From Ulota crispa (Eukaryota > Streptophyta > Bryopsida > Orthotrichales > Orthotrichaceae), in NCBI GenBank assembly GCA_963920765.1, contig OY987253.1, positions 1 to 64,000 of the forward strand: a stretch of DNA of 64,000 bases, in the 5' to 3' direction. Shown piece by piece: positions 41,101 to 58,564 of this stretch. The position numbers were made by a program, and so were the translations under genes. Under the pieces are notes generated by a model. The model made no database searches. It worked only from the letters and a program-made list of their open reading frames with translations, and was not told where the DNA came from. Within the stretch, counting starts at the first letter, position 1. Each line of letters starts with the position of its first letter.

Positions 41101-42483
41101 CGGTTAGGCTTAGAAAGCACTGAACAGGCCGGGCGGGTCGACAAAGATGACAGCTACAAGGATGGTAATCCTGGTGACAGAGATATCCATTCGGGGATGA
41201 ATAGAAAACCTCCCACAGAAAAGGCCGCAGGTCTATATTTTCTCTCTGGCGAGGAATGTAGTTCTGGCTTTTTACCAGAAAAAGCAAAAAAAAATACTGT
41301 TTTTTTGCTGCTTGCTTGGCAAAATTATTCAATCTTACGCGTGAACCTAATGGGAAGGAAGTATGAGAACCTGATGAAGATAATATCGGACTTAAACGTA
41401 CTGATAGTAGCTTAAGATAAGCTGAAATCTAACTCGGATAAGGGGATGGGACCCGACAATGAAAACACTGGGAGGTATTAGCCTAGAATTGTTCCAAAAA
41501 GCCTAAGAGAGCCCGTAAAAAATCTAAATTTTTTTTTTTTTCGCTGCGCGTCAAAAAACCCATAGGGAACCCGAAAGATCATATTGTACCGAAGGCAATG
41601 CACATGACTCTCGAAGGCCGCAATTCCTTAAATGTATTCGGAGGTGGCGGCCCTCAAGGAGATCGAAAAGAACTTGGAGGGCAATCTTGTGGTTACTGGA
41701 ATTTCCATTAGAAAGTGTTATGACACAATCGACCGGCACCGCTTAGTCTTCATTCCTTTGTAAGAAATCCGGTTTATTGAGTGGATATTGAAGTTATTGC
41801 AAGGCAAAGGCACAGGTCGCAGGTATATCTTTTTTCTTATTAATTCAGTAGGAAACCCCGCCTGAAGCGGAAACCCCAAGGTTGTGCCGTATCACTCATA
41901 CTTCGCAATATTTACCTGAATAAATCAGCGCTAAAAGATGCAACGTGACTCCGAACCTCTCAAATCCCGAATCCAAAGTAGAAAAAAGCTATCGCTATAT
42001 CGAAAGCAAAGACACAAGCTCATGGCGAAAACAAAACGATGCTGCCCAGACTAAAAGCTCATGAAACTGAGAAAGTTGTTGAAGGGGTGCAGCAATATAG
42101 AATAGAATATATGTTGCGCCCTTGCTGCCGCGTTATTCTCTGACTACACTGGCCAAGCGTACGAGGGTCTTCAGGGCACAAATCTTTTTTTTCTAAAAAA
42201 AGAAGTAAAAAAATAACGTAAGATATGAAAAAAGAGGAGCCGTATGATGGGCAACTATCACGTACGGTTCTATCGGGGGGGGGGGAGTTGTGCATCATAG
42301 GTACCTTCTTATTGCTGCGAAGGGCGATATGAAAATAACCCCCCTATCCAACCTCATTCTGTTGCGCGAAATCCATCATTGGCTAAGCAATTATTTGGTT
42401 ATGCCATCTTAGGTTTCGCTTTAACAGAAGCTATTGCTTTGTTTGCCTTAATGATGGCCTTTTTGATCTTATTTGTTTTTTAA
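38123..42483 (+). CDS. atp9: ATP synthase F0 subunit c, four exons with an 8-nt microexon
   Basis: ATP9 forms the proton-carrying c-ring of ATP synthase. Exons are 38123-38143 (21 nt, MLEGAKL), 39557-39622 (66 nt, [20 protein letters not shown] then FS), 40811-40818 (8 nt) and 42354-42483 (130 nt), in total 225 nt and 74 residues, the family length. Cuts fall at nt 21, 87 and 95, the known moss sites. The microexon TCTTCGAT codes Ser-Ser-(Ile); editing of C40815 (atp9 C92) turns TCG into TTG and restores the conserved Leu. The last exon holds the proton-binding Glu in [20 protein letters not shown]. Microexon borders are inferred from frame, homology and GTGCG at the next intron. Confidence 0.93.
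38144..39556 (+). other. Group II intron 1 of atp9 (atp9i21)
   Basis: Starts GTGCGACCCG and ends GGCTTAGGTTAAC. Domain V is at 39482-39515 with the unusual inner stem GAGGCCGTAGGCTC. Start, domain V and 3' end are nearly the same in the ccmFC intron, so the two are paralogues. AT-core palindromes lie at 38174-38200 and about 38755-38780. Confidence 0.92.
39623..40810 (+). other. Group II intron 2 of atp9 (atp9i87)
   Basis: Starts GTGCGCCTCGC; domain V at 40745-40778 (GAGCCACATGCG start). The 3' end is ATCGGAAT just before the microexon. Two complementary blocks at 40121-40141 and 40143-40163 (CTACCCTTTACAGACGCG...) form a strong hairpin inside it. No maturase. Confidence 0.85.
40819..42353 (+). 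other. Group II intron 3 of atp9 (atp9i95)
   Basis: Starts GTGCGGAGC; domain V at 42237-42270. The 3' end is set by frame. Its 5' part matches nad1i728, and its 3' part (42038-42158) matches the last cox1 intron on the other strand (45267-45392). A broken maturase lies inside. An AT-core hairpin is at about 41517-41541. Confidence 0.85.
41640..41840 (+). pseudogene. Maturase remnant in atp9i95
   Basis: A short frame reads [19 protein letters not shown], which matches the RT-3 block of group II reverse transcriptases (D-I-x-K-C-Y-D-x-I-D), followed by a stop and then WILKLLQGK. The rest of the protein is gone. Evidence is motif similarity only. Confidence 0.6.
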
Positions 42484-43056
42484 TTTTTTGGTGCTGCGAT
42501 TTTTTGGGAAAAAAACTATATTTTGGCCGCACCCTATTGGCTTTGCGAATAGGGCTGCGCCCAAAAAATCTAGATTTTTTGGCACCTTAGGGCCGAACGA
42601 TTAGTACGTTCGAGCCCTTCACCACTTGCTACCAAAAGCATAAGCGTAAAAAAACTGAACTGACAAAGATTTTAACCTTAAAGGCTCATTGGATAAAAAA
42701 AGAAGCAGGACAAATATATCTATATATATATTTTTTTTTCTTTTTTAGCTGCTTCACTTCTTCTTATAAAGAATCTTTAATAATCTTTAATAATGCATAG
42801 CTTCGCGTGCTTTTCGATTGATGATGGGACCGAAGACCAAAGGCGCGAAGCGGCCGCGGGTCTAGATTCTCGTTTTTTCGGCCGCGCGCCTGCGGCGGCC
42901 CTCGGTCGTTGTTAACTTACCAAATGCTTCCGCGTTATTCTACGCCACTAATCTTTGAGCGGCCTCTTTCATCTAATTCCCAGCCTCTTATACCTATAGT
43001 CAACGAGGGCGACAGGTTACGTTTGATTCGATATGCTTACTAGCATATCGAATCCA
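42484..43056 (+). other. Spacer between atp9 and trnI
   Basis: No gene. Several hairpins are present: AAAAAATCTAGATTTTTT at 42562-42579, an AT-core palindrome at about 42716-42740, and a GC-rich patch at 42840-42905. A perfect inverted repeat GATTCGATATGCTTACTAGC... lies at 43025-43053, just before trnI. Confidence 0.55.
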
Positions 43057-43130
43057 GGGCTTATAGTTTAATTGGTTCAAACGCACCGCTCATAACGGTG
43101 ATATTGTAGGTTCGAGTCCTACTAAGCCTA
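43057..43130 (+). tRNA. trnI: tRNA-Ile (CAU, lysidine type)
   Basis: Seventy-four nt cloverleaf with anticodon stem CACCG/CGGTG around CTCATAA, so the anticodon is CAT. The sequence is the form known in plant mitochondria as trnI-CAU, where C34 is modified to lysidine to read AUA, rather than an initiator or elongator Met tRNA. T arm GTAGGTTCGAGTCCTAC. Confidence 0.88.
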
Positions 43131-43303
43131 TATTCTAGAAAACCAAAGTAATAAAATTAGACTGAAATGAATGCGTAACACGTTGCGCTTTGAATTCCCA
43201 AAATATATATATATTTTTTTGCTCCGCAGGTCATTGTTGTTTTTTACTAATTTATCATCATCAAATTCCATAATGATAAAAAAAAATATATATATATTTT
43301 TTT

Positions 43304-43376
43304 GGGTGTATAGCTTAATTGGTAGAGCATTAGGCTTTTAACTTAATGGTCGCAGGTTCAAGTCCTGCTATACCCA
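43304..43376 (+). tRNA. trnK: tRNA-Lys (UUU)
   Basis: Seventy-three nt with acceptor GGGTGTA/TATACCC, D arm AGCTTAATTGGTAGAGC, anticodon loop CTTTTAA (anticodon TTT), T arm GCAGGTTCAAGTCCTGC. It is preceded immediately by an AT-core hairpin (about 43279-43303). Confidence 0.94.
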
Positions 43377-44481
43377 AATGTTTTTATAGAAATTCCCCTG
43401 GCAGTTGATATGCACATCAAAATATACATTGTACGTTGGCTCGTCTAGTACGAGTAATTACGTTAAACTAAAATATATATATATTTTTTGATGTCTTTAT
43501 GGCCGCTCACGCCCTTTTTTTTCTTCGTGAGAAACCTTTGGCCTCTAATCTAAGCTCAGATAGTGAAAAACGCAAAGAGAAAAGTTACAAGAAAATTTGT
43601 TGGCTTAGATTAGGCGAAGAAAACTAGCAGCCCAGTAGGATGCGGCTCTGAAAAGAGAGAAGTGTTGTAGGTGTTACCAACTACTATTCCTATTTCATTT
43701 CTCTCCATGTGAACAATCTGCAGCAATCCTGCAGTGTTGGAGTTGTTTGATAGCAACTGTGAATAACAATAGATATAGATATCTTCCTATCTAGCTCCCG
43801 CAAATTCATGTCATATCTAGAATTTTTCCATCAAGAGCGGATTCCCGTTATTTTCAAGTTCCGCCAGTAATCTACGTCACCGTCAGCATTAATTATCTAT
43901 CTGTCTCTTTCATTAATTATCTAAATTATGCCAACCTATCTTATAAAGGCAATATAATCAATACTGGCGACATGATTAAGAAGCAGTGCTCTTCATTTTT
44001 AGTATTTTTTCTTTCTACTATCTTTTTTTTTATTGGTCATTTATCAAAAATTTTCTGTAGTTTTTGCTCGGTCTTGGTTCTTGTCGAAGCGAGTAGTAAT
44101 TTCTGCTGTTTGTTTGACAGCTTATTCGTTCTACACTCTTCTATGCACCGTATGCGGAGTGCTCCTTTAATATTAATGAATACGTCAGAAGCATTGGCAA
44201 CCTATACATTCTTGCCATAACTGTTCAAATATCTGTTCTCGTTATTTAATCGTCTTCTTTTTCTCCAGCATAACAAATTGAGTTGCCATATTCCAATTAA
44301 TTGAGAAATTGATTACATTAACGTCATAATTAGTTTTGGCGGCCCTTTCAGGGCCCCTTGTTAAATGAATATCTTTTTGCCATTCCTTTTCGGGGCGAGG
44401 CGGGGCTCCGCCCCCCCAATGGACGTTGTCCAACGAGGGCAGAGCGGGTAAGTGCTTAAGTGGCACCATCTGCTAAGACGT
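43377..44481 (+). other. Spacer between trnK and the 3' end of cox1
   Basis: A converging region: trnK from the left, cox1 (- strand) from the right. An AT-core hairpin lies at about 43471-43490. The only open frame of note is a hydrophobic 82-codon frame at 43972-44220, unlike any mitochondrial protein I know; I treat it as doubtful. Confidence 0.5.
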
Positions 44482-53013
<8,532 letters not shown>

Positions 53014-53021
<8 letters not shown>

Positions 53022-53538
53022 TCGTATTTTTCTTTTTTCTTGGTCCGTTCTTGATATTTACTAGGGTGTTCCTTTGTCCGCGTAAAACATAGATTTTGTT
53101 AAGAGCTGCGGTTTGACGTGACGCTAAAGAAGTTATATGATAAGTAGAGGGACTCATAATTGAAAGTGCGTTTTTTTTTATTACTTGTGAGACACTAATT
53201 TCTCCCAAGGAACATACATAAGATTTATTCAGTCGTTTTAATTGATTAGCATTTAAGCTTTTTACCATTTCGTTACACCACTTGGATGCTCCAGATACAC
53301 CTGAGTACAGATAGGATATACTGGTATCAAAGCATTCTTTGAAAACAACATCCTGTTCAACACTGTAATCGCTCGGCTCTGTGCCTACATTTTGATGCGA
53401 AATCAGCTGTTTTCGTAATTTGAGAATGCGACTTATTTTGGGTAATCCATCATTATATAATAATACATAAAAGGCCATATAAAAAACACATAACCAAACA
53501 AATTGCGTTAAATAGGTAAATTGATCTAGTTGAGGCAT
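53014..53538 (-). CDS. atp8: ATP synthase F0 subunit 8
   Basis: ATP8 (Orf-B/YMF19) is a small F0 subunit. The N-terminus [20 protein letters not shown] is diagnostic. The 174-residue length is normal for bryophytes; the hydrophilic C-terminal part is variable and basic. It is first gene of the atp8-atp4-cox1 unit. Confidence 0.96.
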
Positions 53539-54019
53539 TTTTTTTACTTTTTCTTTGCTGATTCAAATACTTTTATTGAATCACGAGAGAAGAAAACAAG
53601 TTTTCTTCTTTGAGCCCTTAATGTTAAAGCTCTTTAAGCAAAACCTGCCAAACGGGCCGCAGATTTTCATGAGAAATTGAAGAAGGAAAAATTGGTGAAA
53701 AAACTAGAATCATGATTAAAATATATATATATATATTTTGTTATTAGTATTCTACATAACACGAAGCGAACACCACGATTGTTTTGGAGTCTGGACGAAA
53801 AAAAATCTTTTTTAAGCTTATAGAATGATAAATAGATAGGTTAACTAAAAGCTACTAATATTTCCACTACTATCCATTCCATCATCGAGGTATCGAGTTT
53901 CCACATGGGTATATGGGGCAATGATAAATCGCTTGTAGTCACACTAATTGGTCATTTCCATGCCATCCTTTCTTCAAACCCAGTTCTTTAGTTGCTCTGC
54001 GTTAACACACCAACAAACT
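53539..54019 (-). other. Spacer between rps1 and atp8
   Basis: No gene. A TA-core hairpin lies at about 53719-53739. Confidence 0.55.
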
Positions 54020-54829
54020 TTAATTCCTTGCCCGGCCTTGATCTCTGAGTCTAGATACGTTATTTGTGATGGATCGTTCCGTATTTTCATGCGTTTTCTC
54101 AGTGTGGGCTTGAGGCTTTGGGCCTAAGCGCTTTAAGCTTTGTTTGGTCTTTTGGGTCGTAAAGACCATAGGAATAAAACTCAAATTTTTCTTTTTTTTT
54201 TTTTCGGTCTTTTCATATTTATGAAAAAATGTGTTTTTTTTCGTGTTTTGCAAGTGTTTCCGCTTTGTGCCTAAACGCTTTACTTGTTTTTTACGCGGTT
54301 TTGCTGGCGAAGAATAATCTAGTTTGCCATCACCAATTTCTTTTACTACGATATTGCCAATTTTTGAGTTCATGTTCAAAATGGAGAAGATTCTCCATTG
54401 ACTATGAAATACTTTTCGATTTCTGCGAAGACTCTTTGGAAGAAAAGCTATATGACCTGCGATTGCTACCGCATAACCTCCTTTGACTGAATTCAAAATA
54501 AACCCTTTGATCAAATTCCGGTCACTTCGCCAAATTTTAGTTAGTTCAGTCCAAACTAGTTTGCTTTTCCATTTTCTTTCTAGCGGTTTTGACAAAAGCA
54601 TTTTTGGTTCACCAAACACTTCCACATCTTCAATTCCCAAAATAAACCTCGTTTGCTTAGTGATTGGCACTCTTTTCAGCTCATGTTGGAAACAAATTAT
54701 TGGAGTTTTCAGCCCTGTATTCACCAATATAATGTTTTGTCGTAATTTTTTAACTGAACATTGTATAGCGCTTCCGCGTAATGGATTCAAACTAGAATTA
54801 TATTGGGGAAATAGTTGAGTAAAGCTCAT
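54020..54829 (-). CDS. rps1: Ribosomal protein S1
   Basis: S1 of the small subunit, with a single S1 RNA-binding region. The 269-residue product starts MSFTQLFPQYNSSLNPLRGS and contains LGIEDVEVFGEPKMLLSKPL and SVKGGYAVAIAGHIAFLPKS, as in Marchantia. The C-terminal 90 residues are very basic and poorly conserved. It is on the same strand as atp8-atp4-cox1, but 480 bp away. Confidence 0.95.
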   Translation of the reverse strand: MSFTQLFPQYNSSLNPLRGSAIQCSVKKLRQNIILVNTGLKTPIICFQHELKRVPITKQTRFILGIEDVEVFGEPKMLLSKPLERKWKSKLVWTELTKIWRSDRNLIKGFILNSVKGGYAVAIAGHIAFLPKSLRRNRKVFHSQWRIFSILNMNSKIGNIVVKEIGDGKLDYSSPAKPRKKQVKRLGTKRKHLQNTKKNTFFHKYEKTEKKKKKNLSFIPMVFTTQKTKQSLKRLGPKPQAHTEKTHENTERSITNNVSRLRDQGRARN

Positions 54830-55239
54830 GTTGCTTTTTTTCTTTTTTTTAGTACTTATTTTTTAACCTGATTCATCTGCTTAGAGAGGCTTTCAGACCA
54901 CGCTGCGCCCTCATACTCAGTTTCATGAGGAATGCAATTACATAGTAATTGCTAGAGAGTGGGGCGAAATTCGGGCTGCTATTGTTGTGTCCTTTTACAG
55001 AGCCGTACATGATAGTTTTGTGTCATACGGCTTTTTGCTCGAAGCCACGAAAAAAAAAGTATAGATTTTTTTATGTTGATATCATCCATTTTCTATCACC
55101 AGTTAGCCTATCTCGCAAAAAAAGAGTCCGATATCGTCGCCGCGTGAATACACACGCGGCTCTTAACGAATAAGGCCTAAGGGGCTGCGAAGACTGTGGC
55201 CTTTCATTCATTTTTTTTATATCGAAAATAGAAAAAAAT
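54830..55239. other. Spacer between rps1 and trnC with a detached intron-like fragment
   Basis: No gene. Segment 54909-54952 is the exact complement of 37870-37913. At about 55000-55037 the - strand carries a domain V-like hairpin (GCCGTATGACAC...GTGTACGGC type) similar to that of cox1i1064, without an exon after it. This looks like a stray piece of a group II intron. Confidence 0.5.
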
Positions 55240-55310
55240 GGCTAAGTAACATAAAGGTAATGTATTGGATTGCAAATCCTAGAAAGATGGTTCAAATCCG
55301 TCCTTAGCCT
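55240..55310 (+). tRNA. trnC: tRNA-Cys (GCA)
   Basis: Seventy-one nt with acceptor GGCTAAG/CTTAGCC, anticodon stem GGAT/ATCC around the loop with GCA, and T arm GATGGTTCAAATCCGTC. The D arm is small, as in other plant mitochondrial trnC genes. Confidence 0.92.
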
Positions 55311-55661
55311 ACTTGAAATTTTACCGTTTCTTTACAAGTACTGCACTTTCTTATTTAAGGAAGGTCAAAAACTTTGATCAACCTCTATACTTACCCGCCA
55401 TCTGTAACACAGACAGTGCAGGCAACAACCAGCTAAGCGCCCGCGACCTTTTGGCAAGGCCTTCAAACTTTGAGGTTGCTTTTTCTCGAAGATAAGAAGC
55501 AAGATAAGTAAAATATATATATATTTTTTTTTTTGTGAAGCAGTCTCCGGAACGAAGCATGCTTTTGTTTAAAGCCACTGCAAGATCGACTTTCAGACCA
55601 CTTTATTCTTTTAAGATCTGAACTCCTTAAAAATTCTTTAATAGAAAGCTTCACTCTATTG
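55311..55661 (+). other. Spacer between trnC and trnF
   Basis: Nothing gene-like. An AT-core hairpin lies at about 55506-55536. Confidence 0.55.
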
Positions 55662-55735
55662 TGTTTAGAAGTGGATTTGAACCACTGACACAAGAATTTT
55701 CAGTCCTTTGCTCTAACCACCTGAGCTATCTAAAC
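55662..55735 (-). tRNA. trnF: tRNA-Phe (GAA)
   Basis: Seventy-four nt on the - strand: acceptor GTTTAGA/TCTAAAC, D arm AGCTCAGGTGGTTAGAGC, anticodon loop CTGAAAA (anticodon GAA), T arm CAGTGGTTCAAATCCACT and discriminator A. Confidence 0.94.
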
Positions 55736-55755
55736 AGAAATAAAAAAAAGGAACT

Positions 55756-56481
55756 ATGTACAATTCTAGTTTGTTGGTTATTCAAAAATTATTAAGTACA
55801 AATGCATATCTGGGCCATCGAATACCTACTTCTGATTTTCAAGGATATTTATACGGATTTAGAAATGAAATGGCTATTATTAATTTAGAAAAAACACTTA
55901 TTTGTTTACGAAGGGCTTGTAATTTTATTGAATCTATTATTCGTGCAAAAGGCCATTTTTTAGTAGTAAATACCGATCCAGAATATAATAAAATAGTTCA
56001 ACAAATGGCAAAAACAACCAATCAGAGCTATATCAATCATAAATGGATTGGAGGATTTTTGACCAATCGCAAACATATGAAAAATGTACAAAAACACTTT
56101 CAGAATTTCTCTGCGCATTCCAAATTTAAAGACGCCTCTATATCGTCGCCCTTCGATTTTTTTCCGCATTTTAGAAAGATGCAAAAATGTTTTGAAGGAA
56201 TCATGACACACGATATTCCAGATTGTTTAGTAATAATAAATGCAAATAAAAATTCTATGGCTATACTTGAAGCCAATCAATTACAAATACCTATCGTATC
56301 TTTGGTGGATTCTAATATTTCAAACAGATTACAAAAATTAATAACTTATCCCATTCCAGTGAATGATGATTCTATACAGTTTGTATATCTATTTTGTAAT
56401 TTGATTACGAAAACAGTCATTCTTTCACAAAGTGCTTGGCCGCTCTCGCGAAAATCCTTAAGTCGAGGCCGCAGGCCCTAG
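55756..56481 (+). CDS. rps2: Ribosomal protein S2
   Basis: S2 (uS2) of the small subunit. The 241-residue product contains the family blocks AYLGHRIPTSDFQGYLYGFR, NYINHKWIGGFLTN-like YINHKWIGGFLTN and IPDCLVIINANKNSMAI, with VDSN and PIPVNDDS near the end. The last dozen residues (SRKSLSRGRRP) are encoded by a GC mini-hairpin (56467-56477) and look like an added tail. It starts the rps2-ccmB-ccmC-ccmFN-ccmFC series. Confidence 0.95.
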   Translation: MYNSSLLVIQKLLSTNAYLGHRIPTSDFQGYLYGFRNEMAIINLEKTLICLRRACNFIESIIRAKGHFLVVNTDPEYNKIVQQMAKTTNQSYINHKWIGGFLTNRKHMKNVQKHFQNFSAHSKFKDASISSPFDFFPHFRKMQKCFEGIMTHDIPDCLVIINANKNSMAILEANQLQIPIVSLVDSNISNRLQKLITYPIPVNDDSIQFVYLFCNLITKTVILSQSAWPLSRKSLSRGRRP

Positions 56482-56537
56482 CTAAAAAAACAATCTCTAG
56501 ATTGTTTTTTTCGGATTGAAAATGGAGAAAAAGAAGC

Positions 56538-57170
56538 TTGAAACTCTTTCTAAAACTTTTTTATCAACAGATTTTACTTAATTCATCTACACTAATAACG
56601 ACTTTTTCTCTATTTCTGTCATATATCGTAGTCATGCCCTTAATGATAGGCTTTTCTAAAGACTTCTTATGTCATTTTCATTTAGGTCTAATTTGGATTT
56701 GTTTATCGTTTTCTTTTCTTCCCGAACGTTTTCTTCAGAATGATTTTGAAGATGGTACACTCGAATTGTATTGTTCAAGCGGCTATTGTTTGCAAAAAAT
56801 ATTACTTTCTAAATTGGTAGGTCATTGGGTTCTTCAAATAAGTGGTATTTTTGGTACTTTTCCAGTGGTACAACTTCTATACCAATTTGATCAACTCAAA
56901 ATGAATTGGTTCACCCTTATTATAGGAAGTCTGATATTTACTCTTATGTGTGGTATTCATTCTTGTTTGGCTCTTGGAATAATATCTCATAGTTGGAACA
57001 GTTTGCAAAATCTTACCACTTTACCCACTCTATTACCCTTAATTATCTTTTGCGCTTCTACCGAAACAGAATGGTTTCATGTTCTTCTATTAATGGGATA
57101 TTTACTTTTGTTTTTATTTCTTTATCCTATTTTGGTTTCAATTACTTTACAAAAGTTGATAAGCCAATAG
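56538..57170 (+). CDS. ccmB: Cytochrome c maturation protein CcmB
   Basis: CcmB is the membrane subunit of the ABC transporter-like complex (with nuclear CcmA) in system I cytochrome c biogenesis. The 210-residue product has six membrane segments and the conserved VVMPLMIGFSKDFLCHFHLG, FLPERFLQNDFEDGTLELY and GIHSCLALGI. The first codon of the homologous reading is TTG at 56538; the ATG at 56522 is out of frame and no in-frame ATG lies upstream, so the true start is uncertain. Confidence 0.93.
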   Translation: MKLFLKLFYQQILLNSSTLITTFSLFLSYIVVMPLMIGFSKDFLCHFHLGLIWICLSFSFLPERFLQNDFEDGTLELYCSSGYCLQKILLSKLVGHWVLQISGIFGTFPVVQLLYQFDQLKMNWFTLIIGSLIFTLMCGIHSCLALGIISHSWNSLQNLTTLPTLLPLIIFCASTETEWFHVLLLMGYLLLFLFLYPILVSITLQKLISQ

Positions 57171-57676
57171 GATTGATTGCCTTTGCGGGTATACCGGCTC
57201 ACTCATCGTAAATATTGTGGAGCAAACAAAAAAAGAATATATATATATTCTTTTGAATATATATATTCTTTTCCTTCTGTATTTATTTTCTATACTAGAC
57301 TCCTTCCTGTACACTGTCTAATTCTGGCAAAAGAAGAAAGCGGGGATTTGGTGAAGTTTGGGTAAGAAAACTATTTCTAGGTCGCCCAGATGCGAATGAT
57401 CCAGCTTAGCAGAGCGCAAAGCTTCTTTTTTTTCGCATTATAGATATCTTAGGAAGGCCTATTAGTAAAGCGCTTCAAAGCGCAGCGCTCAGCGAAGAAA
57501 ATTTGTTTCTTTGCTGGGCTGGCTTTTTTTCGGCAGATTTCCACAAAGCAAAGAGCAAATCAAGCAGAAAAAAAAGCTGTCGAATTTTCAATAATTAGCA
57601 CGAAATGATCCATATTTTTTTTCTAGCTGGGCCATTGATGGATTATTATTTTATGATAAAACGTTAGAAAATCCCT
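57171..57676 (+). other. Spacer between ccmB and ccmC
   Basis: No gene. Tandem TATATATTCTTTT hairpins lie at 57230-57275. Confidence 0.55.
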
Positions 57677-58435
57677 ATGTATTTCGAAATACTACGACCT
57701 TATTTGATCATGTTATGCTCTTTTCGCTATGCACGAATTCTCATTGGATTTTGTTGGTTCTTAGCAGCAATGGCTATTTACTTAAGTATTTGGGTAGCAC
57801 CATCCGATTTTCAACAAGGTGAAAATTATCGCATTATCTATGTGCATGTTCCAGCCGCTTGGATGAGTTTACTTATTTATATCGCAATGGCTATCAGCAG
57901 TGTGTTATTCTTATTAACAAAACATCCGCTTTTTCAGTTATTTTCCAAAAGCGGCGCCAAAATAGGTGCTTTGTTTACATTGTTTACCCTATTAACCGGG
58001 GGTTTTTGGGGTAAACCTATGTGGGGTACCTTTTGGGTGTGGGACGCTCGTCTAACCTCTGTATTAATCTTGTTCTTTATTTATTTAGGTGTACTGCGTT
58101 TTCAACAGTTTTCCGTGGACGTCGCTTCTATTTTTATTTGTATAGGGTTAATAAATATACCAATAATTAAATTTTCTGTAAACTGGTGGAATACATTGCA
58201 TCAACCTTCCAGCATTAGCCAATTTGGTACTTCAATACATATTTCTATGCTCATTCCAATCCTGTTAATCCTTACTAGCTTTCTTTGTTTAAGCGGGATT
58301 TTTTTTATTTTGGAAACACGTCAAATTATTTTATCTTTTTCTAGTTTTTCCGTAAAAAGTCAAATAAATCCGCAAAACAACAATAGAAAACAGGTTTCTT
58401 TTTATACAGACAATAGATCAAGCAAAAGCACCTAA
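57677..58435 (+). CDS. ccmC: Cytochrome c maturation protein CcmC
   Basis: CcmC hands haem to the chaperone CcmE in the intermembrane space. The 252-residue product has six membrane helices and the haem-handling WWD-type motif WGTFWVWDARLTSVLILFF at about residues 115-133, with conserved His in HVPAAWMS and SVNWWNTLHQPSSIS. The C-terminal 35 residues are hydrophilic and variable. Confidence 0.96.
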   Translation: MYFEILRPYLIMLCSFRYARILIGFCWFLAAMAIYLSIWVAPSDFQQGENYRIIYVHVPAAWMSLLIYIAMAISSVLFLLTKHPLFQLFSKSGAKIGALFTLFTLLTGGFWGKPMWGTFWVWDARLTSVLILFFIYLGVLRFQQFSVDVASIFICIGLINIPIIKFSVNWWNTLHQPSSISQFGTSIHISMLIPILLILTSFLCLSGIFFILETRQIILSFSSFSVKSQINPQNNNRKQVSFYTDNRSSKST

Positions 58436-58564
58436 GGAAAGGTGGACTTTTAGTATTGGTTTAAGCAAGTTGTTCAAGGCTTTGAGGGAAGCAAAGCAAC
58501 GCTCTGCGTTAAAAAACGCAAAAAAATCTATTTTTTTTGCTAATTATAAGCAAAATTTACTGAA

